A DNA stretch of 64,000 nucleotides from Altericroceibacterium spongiae (GCF_003610805.1 NZ_RAPF01000005.1:62001-126000); one strand, 5' to 3'; shown: positions 1 to 10,281, numbered from the stretch's first letter. The notes: generated from the letters alone by a model not told the origin. A program made the numbers and translations.

Positions 1-1
1 G

Positions 2-394
<393 letters not shown>

Positions 395-411
395 AACTGA
401 GGGGGAACAAT

Positions 412-1797
412 ATGATCCGCAAGTTAGCATATGGTGCGGGGGCCGTCGGGTCGCTTGCCACAGCCAGCGTTGCCTGGGCTCAGGACGCGGCGGAAGGCGC
501 CGTCGCCGCAGGGACGCCGATTGCCGAAGCAACCGAAGTGGCCACCACCGCTGCCGCTGTTGCCAATCCCGGTAATAATGCCTGGATGATGACGGCAACC
601 ATTCTGGTTCTGATGATGATCGTGCCGGGGTTGGCGCTCTTTTATGGCGGCCTCACCCGGTCTAAGAATATGCTGTCTACCATGACGCAGATCGGTGCAG
701 CGGCAGCTCTCGCCATGCTGATCTGGGTGATGTGGGGCTATTCCATGGCATTTGGCCCGAACACTTCGGAAGGCTTTATCGGCAACTTCCTGAGCAGCGG
801 GAGTCTTTTCCTGTCTTCGGTTACGCCGAGCAGCACGGCCGCGACTTTTTCTGATGAAGTCATTAGTGAATATGTCTTTGTCTGCTTCCAGATGACTTTT
901 GCTGCGATTACCGCAGCGCTGGTTCTCGGGGCTACGGTCGAACGGATGAAATTTTCCGCTGTGATGGTGTTTGTCGCCATCTGGCTGACAATCGTCTATT
1001 TCCCGATAGCTCACATGGTTTGGGCTGGTGGCGGTCTGTTGTTCAAGATGGGCGCACTCGATTTTGCGGGCGGCACTGTGGTGCATATCAATGCCGGTGT
1101 TTCGGCACTGGTCGCTGCGATGATCCTCGGCAAACGTCAGGGTTACCCCGCAGAACCGATGCCTCCGCATTCGCTTACGCTTACCATGGTGGGTACCGGG
1201 CTCCTGTGGGTTGGCTGGTTCGGTTTCAACGCTGGTTCAGAACTTGAAGCCGATGGCACAGCCGGTCTTGCGATGATCAACACTTTCGTGGCGACCGCTG
1301 CGGCCGGTCTTGCATGGATGCTGGCGGAACGTCTCGCTGGCCACAAGGGTTCGGCTCTGGGCTTCTGTTCGGGCATCATCGCCGGTCTGGTCGCGGTAAC
1401 GCCGGCAGCCGGTAATTCCGGGCCTTTCGGAGCGATTGTCCTTGGTATTGTCGCTTCTGTAGTCTGCTACTTCATGGTTGCGAAGGTCAAACCGATGCTC
1501 GGCTATGACGACTCGCTCGATGCTTTCGGCATCCACGGCATTGGCGGCATTATTGGCGCGATCGGCACGGGTATCGTTTATCAGCCTTTCTTTGGCGGAC
1601 CGGGTGATGGCTCGACTGCGATGGGCGCTCAGGTGATGGTGCAGATCATTGCCGTGATTATCGCGATTGTCTGGGCTGCCGTTGGCACCACCATTGCGAT
1701 CTTCATCTCCAAGGCTCTGACAGGCCTGCGAGTTACGCCTCAGGTCGAACAGGAAGGTCTCGACATCGGCGAACATGGAGAACGCGCTTACAACTGA
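412..1797 (+). CDS. amtB: Ammonium transporter AmtB
   Basis: Inner-membrane ammonium channel of the Amt/Mep/Rh family, 461 residues. The N terminus reads as a cleavable signal peptide ending AWA-Q near residue 23, followed by eleven hydrophobic spans. The paired pore histidines are visible in VHINAG and GIHGIGG. The ATG at 412 follows a GAGGGGG ribosome binding site. An in-frame GTG at 391 overlaps the glnK stop but has no such site. It sits between two PII genes, the arrangement in which PII gates ammonium uptake. A strong terminator lies about 85 bp after the stop. Confidence 0.96.
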   Translation: MIRKLAYGAGAVGSLATASVAWAQDAAEGAVAAGTPIAEATEVATTAAAVANPGNNAWMMTATILVLMMIVPGLALFYGGLTRSKNMLSTMTQIGAAAALAMLIWVMWGYSMAFGPNTSEGFIGNFLSSGSLFLSSVTPSSTAATFSDEVISEYVFVCFQMTFAAITAALVLGATVERMKFSAVMVFVAIWLTIVYFPIAHMVWAGGGLLFKMGALDFAGGTVVHINAGVSALVAAMILGKRQGYPAEPMPPHSLTLTMVGTGLLWVGWFGFNAGSELEADGTAGLAMINTFVATAAAGLAWMLAERLAGHKGSALGFCSGIIAGLVAVTPAAGNSGPFGAIVLGIVASVVCYFMVAKVKPMLGYDDSLDAFGIHGIGGIIGAIGTGIVYQPFFGGPGDGSTAMGAQVMVQIIAVIIAIVWAAVGTTIAIFISKALTGLRVTPQVEQEGLDIGEHGERAYN

Positions 1798-1880
1798 TCG
1801 CATAGTTTGGCGGTGATCGGGCTTTACCTCTCCACTCGATCACCGCCTCCAGATGTTCCTCCTGCGAACGTCAACTGAAT

Positions 1881-1911
1881 GGGCCGGAGCTGATTGCTCC
1901 GGCCCTTTTTT
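1881..1911 (+). terminator. Rho-independent terminator after amtB
   Basis: Perfect 10-bp stem (GGGCCGGAGC at 1881-1890 with its complement at 1896-1905), 5-base loop and a run of T from 1906. It ends the glnK-amtB unit and separates it from the second PII gene. Confidence 0.9.
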
Positions 1912-1982
1912 ATGCGTTTTTCAGAAACGGTGACTTTCCCGGGCGAGACGGGTATTCAGAAGCTCAAATTTAAGGGGAAAGC

Positions 1983-2321
1983 ATGAAATTCGTCATTGCC
2001 GTTATCAAGCCGTCCCGTCTCGAAGAAGTTCGTTCGGCGCTCAGTGCGATGGGCATCGCCGGGCTGACCGCTTCCGAAGTCAAGGGTTTCGGCCGTCAGA
2101 AAGGCCAGACCGAAATCTATCGCGGAGCCGAATATGCCATCAACATGGTGCCCAAAGTGCGGCTCGAAGTGGCAGTGAGCGACGAACAGGCACCGCAGGT
2201 CGTCGAAACCATTCAGCAGGCCGCGAAAACGGGTGCGATCGGTGACGGCAAGATTTTTGTGCTCGATCTCGTCAACACGATTCGCGTGCGGACCAATGAG
2301 CGCGGCGATATGGCACTTTGA
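1983..2321 (+). CDS. P-II nitrogen regulatory protein (second copy)
   Basis: A second 112-residue PII protein, colinear with the first over its whole length and with an almost identical T-loop (TEIYRGAEY, Tyr51). It is therefore predicted to be uridylylated and to bind 2-oxoglutarate in the same way. An AAGGGGAAAG ribosome binding site precedes the ATG. A strong terminator separates it from amtB, so it should have its own promoter in 1912-1975; I see no clear sigma-54 signature there. Whether it is functionally GlnK or GlnB cannot be told from sequence alone, since this subfamily is nearly the same length and motif set. Confidence 0.94.
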   Translation: MKFVIAVIKPSRLEEVRSALSAMGIAGLTASEVKGFGRQKGQTEIYRGAEYAINMVPKVRLEVAVSDEQAPQVVETIQQAAKTGAIGDGKIFVLDLVNTIRVRTNERGDMAL

Positions 2322-2416
2322 CATGACGTCCCGCCGGGGGCCAGGCAGATGCTCGCGCCATCCGGTCTGAAACCGAAGCGTGACAGCGCAGCCTGCTTAT
2401 TTTAACGCCACAGGGC

Positions 2417-2445
2417 TTCGCCCGTATTGCGGGCGCAAATATAAT
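2417..2445 (+). promoter_or_regulatory. Probable sigma-70-type promoter for the TPR-sulfotransferase gene
   Basis: A perfect TATAAT at 2440-2445 stands 17 bp after a weak -35 (TTCGCC, 2417-2422). It would start transcription near 2452, giving a leader of only about 20 bases. The -10 is convincing; the -35 is weak. Confidence 0.45.
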
Positions 2446-2472
2446 TTATGCGAATGACAGAAAGTGGATTTG

Positions 2473-4614
2473 ATGCAGCACGCCCAGAGCGATGATCGCC
2501 TCGATGCGATGATCCAGAAGATTCAGTCCGGCAGTATGCGTATGACCGAGACCGATGCCATCTCCATCGCCGGGCAGCTTTATGCGAAAGGGCGCTATAA
2601 GCAGGCGGAGAATATCTGCCGGCAACTGATTCGCCATAAGCCGAATATTGCCGATGCCCATTCGATTCTCGGCATTGCCCTCAATGCACAGGGGCAACGC
2701 AAGGAAGCGCTGGCTTCGCTGCGCAAAGCTGTGAAGCTGGCCCCTCAAAAAGCCAGCTACCGGTCCAATCTGGGCGAAGTCCAGCGTTTGCAGGGGAATC
2801 TGGCCGATGCGACCGTTAGCCTGACCGAAGCGATCGATCTCGATCCGCGCAACCCCAGAGCGCATAATAATCTCGGCATCATCCGTTTCGAAAGCCGGGC
2901 CTATGAGGATGCCGCGCAGTCCTATCGCACGGCCATCGCGCTGAAACCCGATTTTGCCGAAGCCTATAACAATCTCGGCAATGCACTGCGCCGCACGGGT
3001 GACCGGGCCGGTGCCATCGACGCCTATCAGAACGCGCTGGCCATTCGGGAAACCTATCCCGAAGCCTATGCCAATCTGGGCACTTTGCTGCGGGAAGCGG
3101 GCAAGCTCGATCAGGCCGAACATGCTCTGCGCAAGGCCATCAGGCAGAAGCCCGATTATACCGAAGCCTATTACAATCTGGCTTTCATACTTTATTCCAA
3201 AAAGGCGGATCTCGATGCATTGCGCCAGTTGAACGAACTGTTCCAGCGCGACCCCAGGCATGAGCGCGGCCTGGTGCTGACAGCGCGAATCCAGATGCGT
3301 CTCAATAACTGGTCGACCGCAGAGCAGGCCTGTCGTCTCACCCTGCAGAACAATCCGAACAATGTCGAGGCACTGTCCGTTCTGGGCTATATATTGCATG
3401 AGACCAACCGCTATGCGGAAGGGCGCGAAGCTCTGGAAAAAGCCCTCAGCCTGGCACCGAACTTCGCCGAAGCGATCAATTATTATGGCATTGTTCTGAA
3501 GTCTCTGGGCGATTTCGACGCTGCGCGGGATCAGTTGCGGCGCAGCCTGGACATCAATCCTGCACTTTACGGTGCTTATGCCAATATTAGCGATCTGATT
3601 GATTATTCGCAGGATAAGGCCTTGTTCGATCAGCTCGAAAAGCTGGTTCAGAACAGCGATACGTTATCTGATGAAATGCGTCTGCCGCTCCATTACGCTT
3701 ATGGCCGGGCGCTCGAACATCACGGACGCTATGAAAATGCCATGGAGCATTACATTAAGGGCGGGCAGCTCAAGCGTCGGCAGCTAAGTTATGATGAGAA
3801 AGAGGCGAAGGGGTTTTTCGCGCAGGTGAAGAAGGCGTTCCCCGCGGCCCTTTTCAGGGATCGGCCCTTTGCCGGCCATATGACCGACCGGCTGGTCTTC
3901 ATTGTCGGCATGCCCCGCTCGGGATCGACGCTGGTGGAACAAATCATTTCCGGTCACGAAGATGTCTATGGGGCCGGGGAGGTCAAATGCCTCAATGATA
4001 CGCTGCTGGCCTTGCGTGATCGTTTCCCTTCATTGTCTACCTATCCGGCGATGATCGAAGAGATGTCCGCCGGGCAGTGGGATCTGGTGGCCAAAGGCTA
4101 TGAGCAGGCCATCTTCCGCAATGCGGGCGATGCCAAAATGGTCACGGATAAATTGCTGACCAATTTCTTCTTTATCGGGATGATCAACATCCTTTTCCCG
4201 AATGCGAAGATCATCCAGACGCGCCGCGATCCGGTCGATACCTGTCTTTCGACCTTCACCAAGCTGTTCAAGGACGACATGCCGCACAGCTATGACATGG
4301 TGGAACTCGGACGGTATTACCGTCAGTATGATGCATTGATGAAGCATTGGGAAAAGGTGCTGCCCGAAGGGGTGATGAAAACCGTCTATTACGAGGATGT
4401 GGTCGCCGATACGGAGCAGCAGGCGAAGGATCTTATCGAATTTCTCGGGCTGGACTGGAATCCGGGCCTGCTTGATTTTCATAAGTCCAGCCGGCCGGTG
4501 AAGACCGCCAGCGTGACGCAGGTGCGCAAGCCGATCTACACGACCTCGGTCAAACGCGCGGAAAAATATGGTGATGCGATCAAGCCGCTGGTGAATGCCA
4601 TCGGTACCTTGTGA
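2473..4614 (+). CDS. TPR-repeat sulfotransferase family protein
   Basis: About 713 residues in two parts. Roughly residues 35-420 are a run of tetratricopeptide repeats (repeated A-Y-N-L-G and L-x-P-x-x-A-E patterns). Roughly 470-710 are a PAPS-dependent sulfotransferase domain. The 5'-phosphosulfate loop is visible as GMPRSGSTLVEQ near residue 480 and the 3'-phosphate motif as QTRRDPVDTCLST near 582. No signal peptide, so it is predicted cytoplasmic. Family members transfer sulfate to carbohydrate, lipid or peptide acceptors; the acceptor here is unknown. The start is uncertain: GTG at 2464 or ATG at 2473. Monocistronic, with its own promoter and terminator. Confidence 0.85.
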   Translation: MQHAQSDDRLDAMIQKIQSGSMRMTETDAISIAGQLYAKGRYKQAENICRQLIRHKPNIADAHSILGIALNAQGQRKEALASLRKAVKLAPQKASYRSNLGEVQRLQGNLADATVSLTEAIDLDPRNPRAHNNLGIIRFESRAYEDAAQSYRTAIALKPDFAEAYNNLGNALRRTGDRAGAIDAYQNALAIRETYPEAYANLGTLLREAGKLDQAEHALRKAIRQKPDYTEAYYNLAFILYSKKADLDALRQLNELFQRDPRHERGLVLTARIQMRLNNWSTAEQACRLTLQNNPNNVEALSVLGYILHETNRYAEGREALEKALSLAPNFAEAINYYGIVLKSLGDFDAARDQLRRSLDINPALYGAYANISDLIDYSQDKALFDQLEKLVQNSDTLSDEMRLPLHYAYGRALEHHGRYENAMEHYIKGGQLKRRQLSYDEKEAKGFFAQVKKAFPAALFRDRPFAGHMTDRLVFIVGMPRSGSTLVEQIISGHEDVYGAGEVKCLNDTLLALRDRFPSLSTYPAMIEEMSAGQWDLVAKGYEQAIFRNAGDAKMVTDKLLTNFFFIGMINILFPNAKIIQTRRDPVDTCLSTFTKLFKDDMPHSYDMVELGRYYRQYDALMKHWEKVLPEGVMKTVYYEDVVADTEQQAKDLIEFLGLDWNPGLLDFHKSSRPVKTASVTQVRKPIYTTSVKRAEKYGDAIKPLVNAIGTL

Positions 4615-4642
4615 TCTGTAATCTGCCCATTCCCGACAAAGG

Positions 4643-4667
4643 AAAAGGGGCTGAAAAGCCCCTTTTT
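4643..4667. terminator. Bidirectional terminator between convergent genes
   Basis: AAAA, then GGGGCT, GAAA tetraloop, AGCCCC, then TTTTT. The hairpin has a T-run on either strand, so it can stop both the sulfotransferase transcript and the minus-strand rhodanese-like/TerC transcript. Confidence 0.85.
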
Positions 4668-4701
4668 CGATGCGGTATTTAACGGCTGGCCAAAGGAGCC
4701 G

Positions 4702-5145
4702 TCAGAGCTGCTGGCCTCTTGCCACATACATATCCAGTGCCGGTTCGATGGGTGAAATATCGTATCCTGCCCCTTCGGCGGCAGCGATTATCTCTTCCTT
4801 ATCCTTGCCGAGCAGCGCCTGCGCCAGCGACCAGAGCAGTGTGGAGCGAGTACCTGAACGGCAATAAGCGAGAATCGGTCCTTTGGCCTTGCCCAGCGCA
4901 TCGACCATGGCATTGACCTGCGCTTCGCTGAAGCCGGCATGGGTGATCGGGATCGCCACATAGTCCAGCCCGGCCTCGCGCGCGCTGTTTTCGATCTCGG
5001 CCCCCTCTGGCTGATCGGCCGCTTCTCCATCGGGCCGGTTATTAATTACCATGGTCACACCATCCTGAGCGGCTTTCGCAACATCCCCGGAGGTGATTTG
5101 CGGGCTGACGAGCATGGTGGGGGTAAGATGACGAAAATCGCTCAT
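4702..5145 (-). CDS. TIGR01244 (DUF442) family sulfurtransferase/phosphatase-like protein
   Basis: A 147-residue cytoplasmic protein of the DUF442/TIGR01244 family. The active-site-like loop CRSGTRS has the six-residue C-x4-R spacing of rhodanese loops, which is why the family is called a sulfurtransferase although its fold resembles dual-specificity phosphatases. It starts 2 bp after the terC stop, and its AAGGAAG ribosome binding site lies inside the end of terC, so translation is probably coupled. The substrate is not known for this copy. Relatives fused to metallo-beta-lactamase domains act in sulfide detoxification, but no such domain is present here. Confidence 0.8.
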   Translation of the reverse strand: MSDFRHLTPTMLVSPQITSGDVAKAAQDGVTMVINNRPDGEAADQPEGAEIENSAREAGLDYVAIPITHAGFSEAQVNAMVDALGKAKGPILAYCRSGTRSTLLWSLAQALLGKDKEEIIAAAEGAGYDISPIEPALDMYVARGQQL

Positions 5146-5147
5146 CG

Positions 5148-5948
5148 TCAGGCTTCCTTTTCTGTTTGGGCCGCCGCGCGGCGGCGATTGCGCTTGACCA
5201 TGTTGAGCGCTTCCACCGCAACGGAGAAGCCCATTGCAGCGTAAATATAGCCCTTGGGCACATGGAAGCCGAAACCGTCTGCTATCAGGACCAGTCCGAT
5301 CATGACAAGAAAAGCCAGTGCCAGCATGACGAGGGTGGGGTTGTTTTCGATGAAACGGGCCAGCGGATCTGCGGCTATCAGCATGATGCCCACGGTGATG
5401 ACGACCGCTGTGACCATGATCGGGACCTGATCGGTCATCCCCACGGCCGTGAGAATCGAATCGATCGAGAACACCAGGTCGAGCGCGATGATCTGCGCAA
5501 TGGCGGCGGTGAAGGTGATTTCGCCCAGCCCTTTTTTGTGATCGAGTAATTCGCCCGAAGCGTCATCGGGTTCCATATTGTGATGAATTTCCTTGGTTGC
5601 TTTCCACAGCAGGAACAGGCCGCCGGCGAGCAGGATCAGATCGCGCCCTGAAAAGGCGGTTTCGAAAGTCGGCTCTCCATGCGGCCCCGGTGCGCCCTGG
5701 AGGCCGAGATCGAATAGCGGCGTCTGTAAAGTAACGATCCATCCGATCAGTAAAAGCAGGCCGATTCGCATGATAAGCGCCAGCCCGAGCCCGACACGGC
5801 GGGCTTTGCTCTGTTGCTGTACCGGCAATTTATTCGACAAAATCGCAATGAAAACGAGATTATCGATGCCAAGAATGATTTCCAGTACGACCAGAGTCAG
5901 CAAGGCAGCCCAGGCGCCCGGATCCGACAAAAGAGCGAGAATATCCAT
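5148..5948 (-). CDS. TerC/YgdQ family integral membrane protein
   Basis: About 266 residues with seven or more hydrophobic segments and the family signature [12 protein letters not shown] near the N terminus; acidic residues recur in the membrane ([10 protein letters not shown]). TerC-type proteins are linked to metal ion, especially manganese, export or handling. I prefer the start at 5948 ([10 protein letters not shown]) because it aligns with the family N terminus. An in-frame ATG at 5972 would add eight residues. Neither start has a clear ribosome binding site. It forms a two-gene unit with the downstream rhodanese-like gene and is divergent from the cold-shock gene. Confidence 0.85.
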   Translation of the reverse strand: MDILALLSDPGAWAALLTLVVLEIILGIDNLVFIAILSNKLPVQQQSKARRVGLGLALIMRIGLLLLIGWIVTLQTPLFDLGLQGAPGPHGEPTFETAFSGRDLILLAGGLFLLWKATKEIHHNMEPDDASGELLDHKKGLGEITFTAAIAQIIALDLVFSIDSILTAVGMTDQVPIMVTAVVITVGIMLIAADPLARFIENNPTLVMLALAFLVMIGLVLIADGFGFHVPKGYIYAAMGFSVAVEALNMVKRNRRRAAAQTEKEA

Positions 5949-6182
5949 AGGGGCGGTTTCTGCCCAAGCCATGCGGTACTGACAAGCAGTAAGCGCAAGA
6001 CTGTATTGTAAAATCGCGAGAGTCTTACAGGTGACTTCTTAAAACATTCGCTATACGGCGTCATCTAGGTTATAAGTATCTCCGGATAATTTCGGGGGGA
6101 AAAGCCTCCATTGTCTGTTCGGCACGGATTCGCCCTCGTTGTCGGATGTTTGGTGAGGGCGAAGTGAAGGTACGTAAGGTTC

Positions 6183-6959
6183 ATGGGTTACGATAGAGGT
6201 CGTCGCGGTCGTGGGCGCGACAAACGAGACGGATTTGGCGAAGAAGGTTTTGACGCTTTTCCGGGTTCGGGTCGTGATCGTTTCGGTGGCGGCGATGATT
6301 TTGGCGGTTCCGATCGTTTCGGAGGAAATGACCGCTTTGGCAATCGTGGCGGTGGTTTTTCCGGCGGCGGCGGCGGTGGTGGCGGCTTCGGTGGAGGCGG
6401 CGGCGGTGGTCGCGGTCCCCGCGGCGGAGGCATGCCCGCTCAGGTGGTCGGTACCGGCCAGGGTAAGGTTAAATTCTTCAATACGCAGAAGGGTTTCGGT
6501 TTCATCCAGCGCGATGAAGGCGGCGAAGATGTATTCGTGCATATCAGCCAGGTGGAACGCGCCGGGCTGGAAGGCCTCGCCGAAGGGCAGGAACTGGCTT
6601 TTAATCTGGTCGATCGCGGCGGCAAGGTTTCGGCAGCCGATCTGCAGATTGTCGGTGATGTGATTCCGGTGCAGCAGCCGCGCGGCGGCGGAGACAGTGG
6701 CGACCGCGGTGACCGCGGGGCTCCCCAGCGTCAGCTGACGGGTGAAAAAGCCACTGGCACAGTCAAATTCTTCAATGCAATGAAGGGCTTCGGTTTCATT
6801 GTGCGGGACGATGGCAAGGAAGATGCCTTCGTTCATATCAGCGCAGTGGAACGGTCCGGCCTGTCTGGCATCGAAGAAGGGGAACGTTTCGAGTTCGATC
6901 TCGAAGTTGATCGACGAGGGAAATACTCGGCGGTCAATCTTGTGCCCGTTCAGGACTGA
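6183..6959 (+). CDS. Tandem cold-shock-domain protein with Gly/Arg-rich N terminus
   Basis: A 258-residue protein. Residues about 1-85 are extremely rich in Gly, Arg, Asp and Phe (RGRRGRGR, long Gly runs, GRGPRGGG), resembling RNA-binding RGG regions. Two cold-shock domains follow, about 92-160 and 187-255, each with the RNP1-type core KGFGFI and RNP2-type FVHIS. A second short RGG-like linker (PRGGG...DRGDRG) joins them. Expected role is single-stranded RNA binding or chaperoning. It has its own promoter region shared with divergent terC. A possible -10, TATAAG at 6071-6076, would leave a leader of about 100 bases, which is common for cold-shock genes. Confidence 0.9.
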   Translation: MGYDRGRRGRGRDKRDGFGEEGFDAFPGSGRDRFGGGDDFGGSDRFGGNDRFGNRGGGFSGGGGGGGGFGGGGGGGRGPRGGGMPAQVVGTGQGKVKFFNTQKGFGFIQRDEGGEDVFVHISQVERAGLEGLAEGQELAFNLVDRGGKVSAADLQIVGDVIPVQQPRGGGDSGDRGDRGAPQRQLTGEKATGTVKFFNAMKGFGFIVRDDGKEDAFVHISAVERSGLSGIEEGERFEFDLEVDRRGKYSAVNLVPVQD

Positions 6960-7020
6960 CACGCCGCTCTCAGGCCGGTGATCGCGCCGGTTTCAGAGCA
7001 GAAATCATAAACGGATGCAG

Positions 7021-7056
7021 ATGGCGGTTCTTTCCGGAGCCGCCATTTGTCGTTTT
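7021..7056 (+). terminator. Possible weak terminator after the cold-shock gene
   Basis: Stem ATGGCGG (7021-7027) with CCGCCAT (7040-7046), 12-base loop, then a T-rich but interrupted tail. Plausible but not a canonical U-run. Confidence 0.4.
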
Positions 7057-7126
7057 ATCTATTTACAGTTCTATCCTTATTCCGGGCCAGATCCTGAAGG
7101 CCTGTTGTTTTGCAAGGAAATACGCG

Positions 7127-8317
7127 ATGTCCATCTCTCCGCTTATGCCCGTTTATCCCCGGTGCGGCGTGCGGCCTGTCCGAGGCGACCACTGCCATCT
7201 GATTTCGGAAGATGGCACGCGATATCTCGATTTTGCTGCGGGGATTGCGGTCAATCTGCTGGGCCATTCGCATCCGGGACTGATCGGTGCCTTGCAGAAA
7301 CAGGCAGAGACGCTGATGCATGTCTCCAATCTCTATGGCAGCCCGCAAGGCGAAGCGCTTGCGCAACGTCTGGTGGATAACACTTTTGCCGATACGGTTT
7401 TCTTCACCAATTCGGGTGCCGAAGCGGTCGAAGCGGCGATCAAGACGGCGCGTGCCTATCATCAGCATGATGGCAATGAAGAGCGTTTCGAACTGATAAC
7501 CTTCAATAATGCCTTTCATGGCCGGACCATGGCGACGATCAGCGCGTCCAGTCAGGAAAAGATGCATAAGGGCTTCATGCCGCTGCTGCCTGGTTTCAAA
7601 TATGTCGATTTCAATGATCTGGAAGGTGTGAAAGCCGCAATCGGTCCCCATACGGCGGGCTTCCTTGTTGAGCCGATCCAGGGGGAAGGCGGTATTCGCG
7701 AAGCCACGCCGGAATTCATGGAAGGTCTGCGTGCTCTGGCCGATGAGCATGATTTGATGCTGGTGCTTGATGAAGTGCAGACCGGCGTAGCCCGGACCGG
7801 AACGCTTTACACCTATGAGCAATATGGGATCGAGCCCGACATCATGGCGACGGCCAAGGGTATTGGTGGCGGTTTCCCGATGGGGGCATGTCTCGCCACG
7901 GAAAAGGCAGCGCGCGGCATGGGCTTCGGTGCTCATGGTTCCACTTATGGCGGCAATCCCTTTGCCATGGCGGCGGGCATGGCTGTGCTCGATGTCGTGG
8001 CCAATGAAGAATTTCTTGCTGAAGTGCGCGCCAAGGGTGAAAGGCTGCGTACGCGTATGGAACAATTTATCGGTAACTATCCCGAGCTGTTCGAAGGTGT
8101 GCGTGGCAAGGGGCTGATGCTGGGGCTGAAAATGAAGGTCGAGCCACGGCCTTTCATGCAGCATCTGCGGGATAACCACCAGTTACTGACCGTGGCTGCA
8201 GGTGACAGTACGCTACGAATTCTGCCACCGCTCGTCATCGGCGATGCCGAGATGGACGAATTTTTCGATAAGTTGTCCAAAGGGGCTGGCGATTACCCTC
8301 AACCGGAGAGAGACTGA
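7127..8317 (+). CDS. argD: Acetylornithine aminotransferase
   Basis: A 396-residue class-III, PLP-dependent aminotransferase. It converts N-acetylglutamate semialdehyde to N-acetylornithine in arginine synthesis; family members often also serve succinyldiaminopimelate synthesis. Visible motifs are [10 protein letters not shown], the LVLDEVQTG strand with the PLP-contacting Asp, and the PLP lysine in ATAKGIGGG. An AAGGAAA ribosome binding site precedes the ATG. It overlaps argF by one base of a TGATG junction, so the two form an operon. Confidence 0.93.
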   Translation: MSISPLMPVYPRCGVRPVRGDHCHLISEDGTRYLDFAAGIAVNLLGHSHPGLIGALQKQAETLMHVSNLYGSPQGEALAQRLVDNTFADTVFFTNSGAEAVEAAIKTARAYHQHDGNEERFELITFNNAFHGRTMATISASSQEKMHKGFMPLLPGFKYVDFNDLEGVKAAIGPHTAGFLVEPIQGEGGIREATPEFMEGLRALADEHDLMLVLDEVQTGVARTGTLYTYEQYGIEPDIMATAKGIGGGFPMGACLATEKAARGMGFGAHGSTYGGNPFAMAAGMAVLDVVANEEFLAEVRAKGERLRTRMEQFIGNYPELFEGVRGKGLMLGLKMKVEPRPFMQHLRDNHQLLTVAAGDSTLRILPPLVIGDAEMDEFFDKLSKGAGDYPQPERD

Positions 8318-9246
8318 TGACTCTACGGCATTTTCTTGATCTGTCCGATGCGGGCAGCGATGCGATTGCGGCGATGATCGGGGATGCGCAGGACCGGAAG
8401 GCTGCGCGTGCCGACTGGCCGAAAGGCCAATCCGATGCAGATGCGCCACTGGCTGGCCGTACTCTGGCGATGATCTTCGAGAAAAACTCCACCCGGACAC
8501 GGGTGAGCTTCGATATGGCTATGCGTCAGCTGGGGGGCGATGCGCTCATTATGGATGCGGGGACCACTCAGATTGGTCGCGGCGAGCCGATTGCCGATAC
8601 AGCACGTGTGCTCAGCCGGATGGTCGATGCGATCATGATTCGCACCGATGACCATGCCAAGGTTGAAGAAATGGCCCGTCATGCCACTGTGCCGGTTATC
8701 AACGGTTTGACCGACCGGTCGCATCCCTGCCAGATCGTGGCCGATCTCCTGACAATTGTGGAGCATGGAAAACCGCTTCCCGGGCTCGAAATCGCATGGT
8801 TCGGGGATGGTAATAATGTGCTGCATTCAGTGCTCGAAGCCGCAGGATTGATGAAGTTCAACATGCGGGTGGCGACACCGGAAGGGTATGATCCGGATGC
8901 TGAATTTGTCGATCAGGCCCGGGCTCGCGGGGCCAATATCGTGCTGACGCGCGATGCGCAGGCCGCGGCAGCGGGGGCGGATATTATCGTGACCGATACA
9001 TGGGTTTCGATGGGGCAGGCCCATGCCGAGGAAAAGCTGGCGGCGATGGCCCCTTATCAGGTCAACGAGGCGCTGATGGCATTCGCGAAACCCGATGCGC
9101 GCTTTTTGCATTGCCTGCCCGCTCATGTCGGCGAGGAAGTGAGCGAAAGCGTCTTCGAAGGACCGCAATCGATCGTTTTCGATGAAGCGGAAAATCGCCT
9201 TCACGGCCAGAAGTCCATTCTTCTGTGGTGTTTCGGTCTGCTGTAA
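8317..9246 (+). CDS. argF: Ornithine carbamoyltransferase
   Basis: A 309-residue anabolic ornithine transcarbamylase producing citrulline from ornithine and carbamoyl phosphate. All three landmark motifs are present: the carbamoyl-phosphate site STRTR, the DRSHPCQ segment, and the ornithine-binding HCLPAH. Cytoplasmic, expected trimer. The start codon overlaps the argD stop, and the ribosome binding site GAGAGA lies in the end of argD, showing translational coupling of two consecutive arginine-pathway steps. Confidence 0.95.
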   Translation: MTLRHFLDLSDAGSDAIAAMIGDAQDRKAARADWPKGQSDADAPLAGRTLAMIFEKNSTRTRVSFDMAMRQLGGDALIMDAGTTQIGRGEPIADTARVLSRMVDAIMIRTDDHAKVEEMARHATVPVINGLTDRSHPCQIVADLLTIVEHGKPLPGLEIAWFGDGNNVLHSVLEAAGLMKFNMRVATPEGYDPDAEFVDQARARGANIVLTRDAQAAAAGADIIVTDTWVSMGQAHAEEKLAAMAPYQVNEALMAFAKPDARFLHCLPAHVGEEVSESVFEGPQSIVFDEAENRLHGQKSILLWCFGLL

Positions 9247-9363
9247 ATTGAGCAGGGGCGGGTGGTGAACCTGCCTCTGTCTCCCCTTTTTGCCGCTTTT
9301 CCGGATTTTGGCAGGGAGAAGGGGGCTTATCGGGGGCTATTACGCTTCCCATATGGTTTTGTA

Positions 9364-10281
9364 ATGACCGACAATATGAATCCCTCTCCCCTCCCGGCCG
9401 ATGAAACCGGGTTCGACCGTATTCTGACCTTTTCGCTTCCCGCTCGTGATGCGCGGGGGCGTTCCGTGCGTCTCGGCCCGGTGCTCGATACTATCCTTGC
9501 ATCGCATGACTATCCGCCGGCGCTGAAGCATCTGCTGGCGGAAGCTCTGGTCCTGACCGCTCTGATGGGCGGGTTGCTGAAGGATGAAGGCAGTCAGCTT
9601 ACTATGCAGGCGCAGACCGAAAGCGGCATCGTGGAATTGCTCGTTTGCGATTATCGCGATGGCGAACTGCGCGGTTATGTGCAGCACGATCCTGAGCGTT
9701 TTGCGGGGCTGGGCGCCAATCCCGGCCTGTCTTCCCTCTTCGGTGAAGGCTATCTGGCGATCACGTTCGATCTCGCGCTGGGCGGGGAGCGCTATCAGGG
9801 GATCGTACCGCTGGAAGGTGATTCGCTGTCTGAAGCCGTAGAGTCCTATTTCGCTCAGAGCGAACAGGTGCCTACTCTGATCCGTACAGCGGTGAAGACC
9901 GGGCCGGATGGCTGCGTGGCCGCAGGCCTTCTGGTTCAGCATCTGCCCGAAGGTGAGGAAGGACGCGAGCGTTTGCATGTGCGGATGGACCATCCCGAAT
10001 GGGACCATGTGGCGATTCTCGCTGGCAGTATCCGGCATGAAGAGCTGATCGATCCCGCTCTGTCACAGGAAGCGGTGATCTGGCGCCTGTTTCATGAGGA
10101 ATCCGAAGTCCGGGTCGAGCAGGGGCGTCTGCTCACGCGCGGGTGCCGATGCACGATTACGCATTTCGAGGATGTGCTGGCACGTTTCCCCAAAGAAGAA
10201 CGGCGCGAAATGAGCGATGAAGAAGGTATTATCCGGGTCGATTGCGCCTTCTGTTCGCGCGAATTCGAAATTCAGGACTGA
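9364..10281 (+). CDS. hslO: Redox-regulated chaperone Hsp33
   Basis: A 305-residue Hsp33 holdase. The C-terminal zinc switch is intact: CRC followed about 35 residues later by CAFC (C-x-C and C-x2-C). Under oxidation these cysteines release zinc and activate the chaperone. The ATG at 9364 is chosen because similarity begins shortly after it; the frame is open back to a GTG at 9262 but that stretch resembles non-coding sequence. It lies 117 bp after argF and may have its own promoter. Confidence 0.92.
   Translation: MTDNMNPSPLPADETGFDRILTFSLPARDARGRSVRLGPVLDTILASHDYPPALKHLLAEALVLTALMGGLLKDEGSQLTMQAQTESGIVELLVCDYRDGELRGYVQHDPERFAGLGANPGLSSLFGEGYLAITFDLALGGERYQGIVPLEGDSLSEAVESYFAQSEQVPTLIRTAVKTGPDGCVAAGLLVQHLPEGEEGRERLHVRMDHPEWDHVAILAGSIRHEELIDPALSQEAVIWRLFHEESEVRVEQGRLLTRGCRCTITHFEDVLARFPKEERREMSDEEGIIRVDCAFCSREFEIQD

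Noticed and set aside
1912-1980. Sigma-54 promoter before the second PII gene
   Set aside because: No GG-N10-GC pattern with the expected TGGCAC/TTGC context was found.
6188-6433. Pro-rich frame opposite the Gly-rich part of the cold-shock gene
   Set aside because: Pure complement of the Gly codon run; no ribosome binding site or family.
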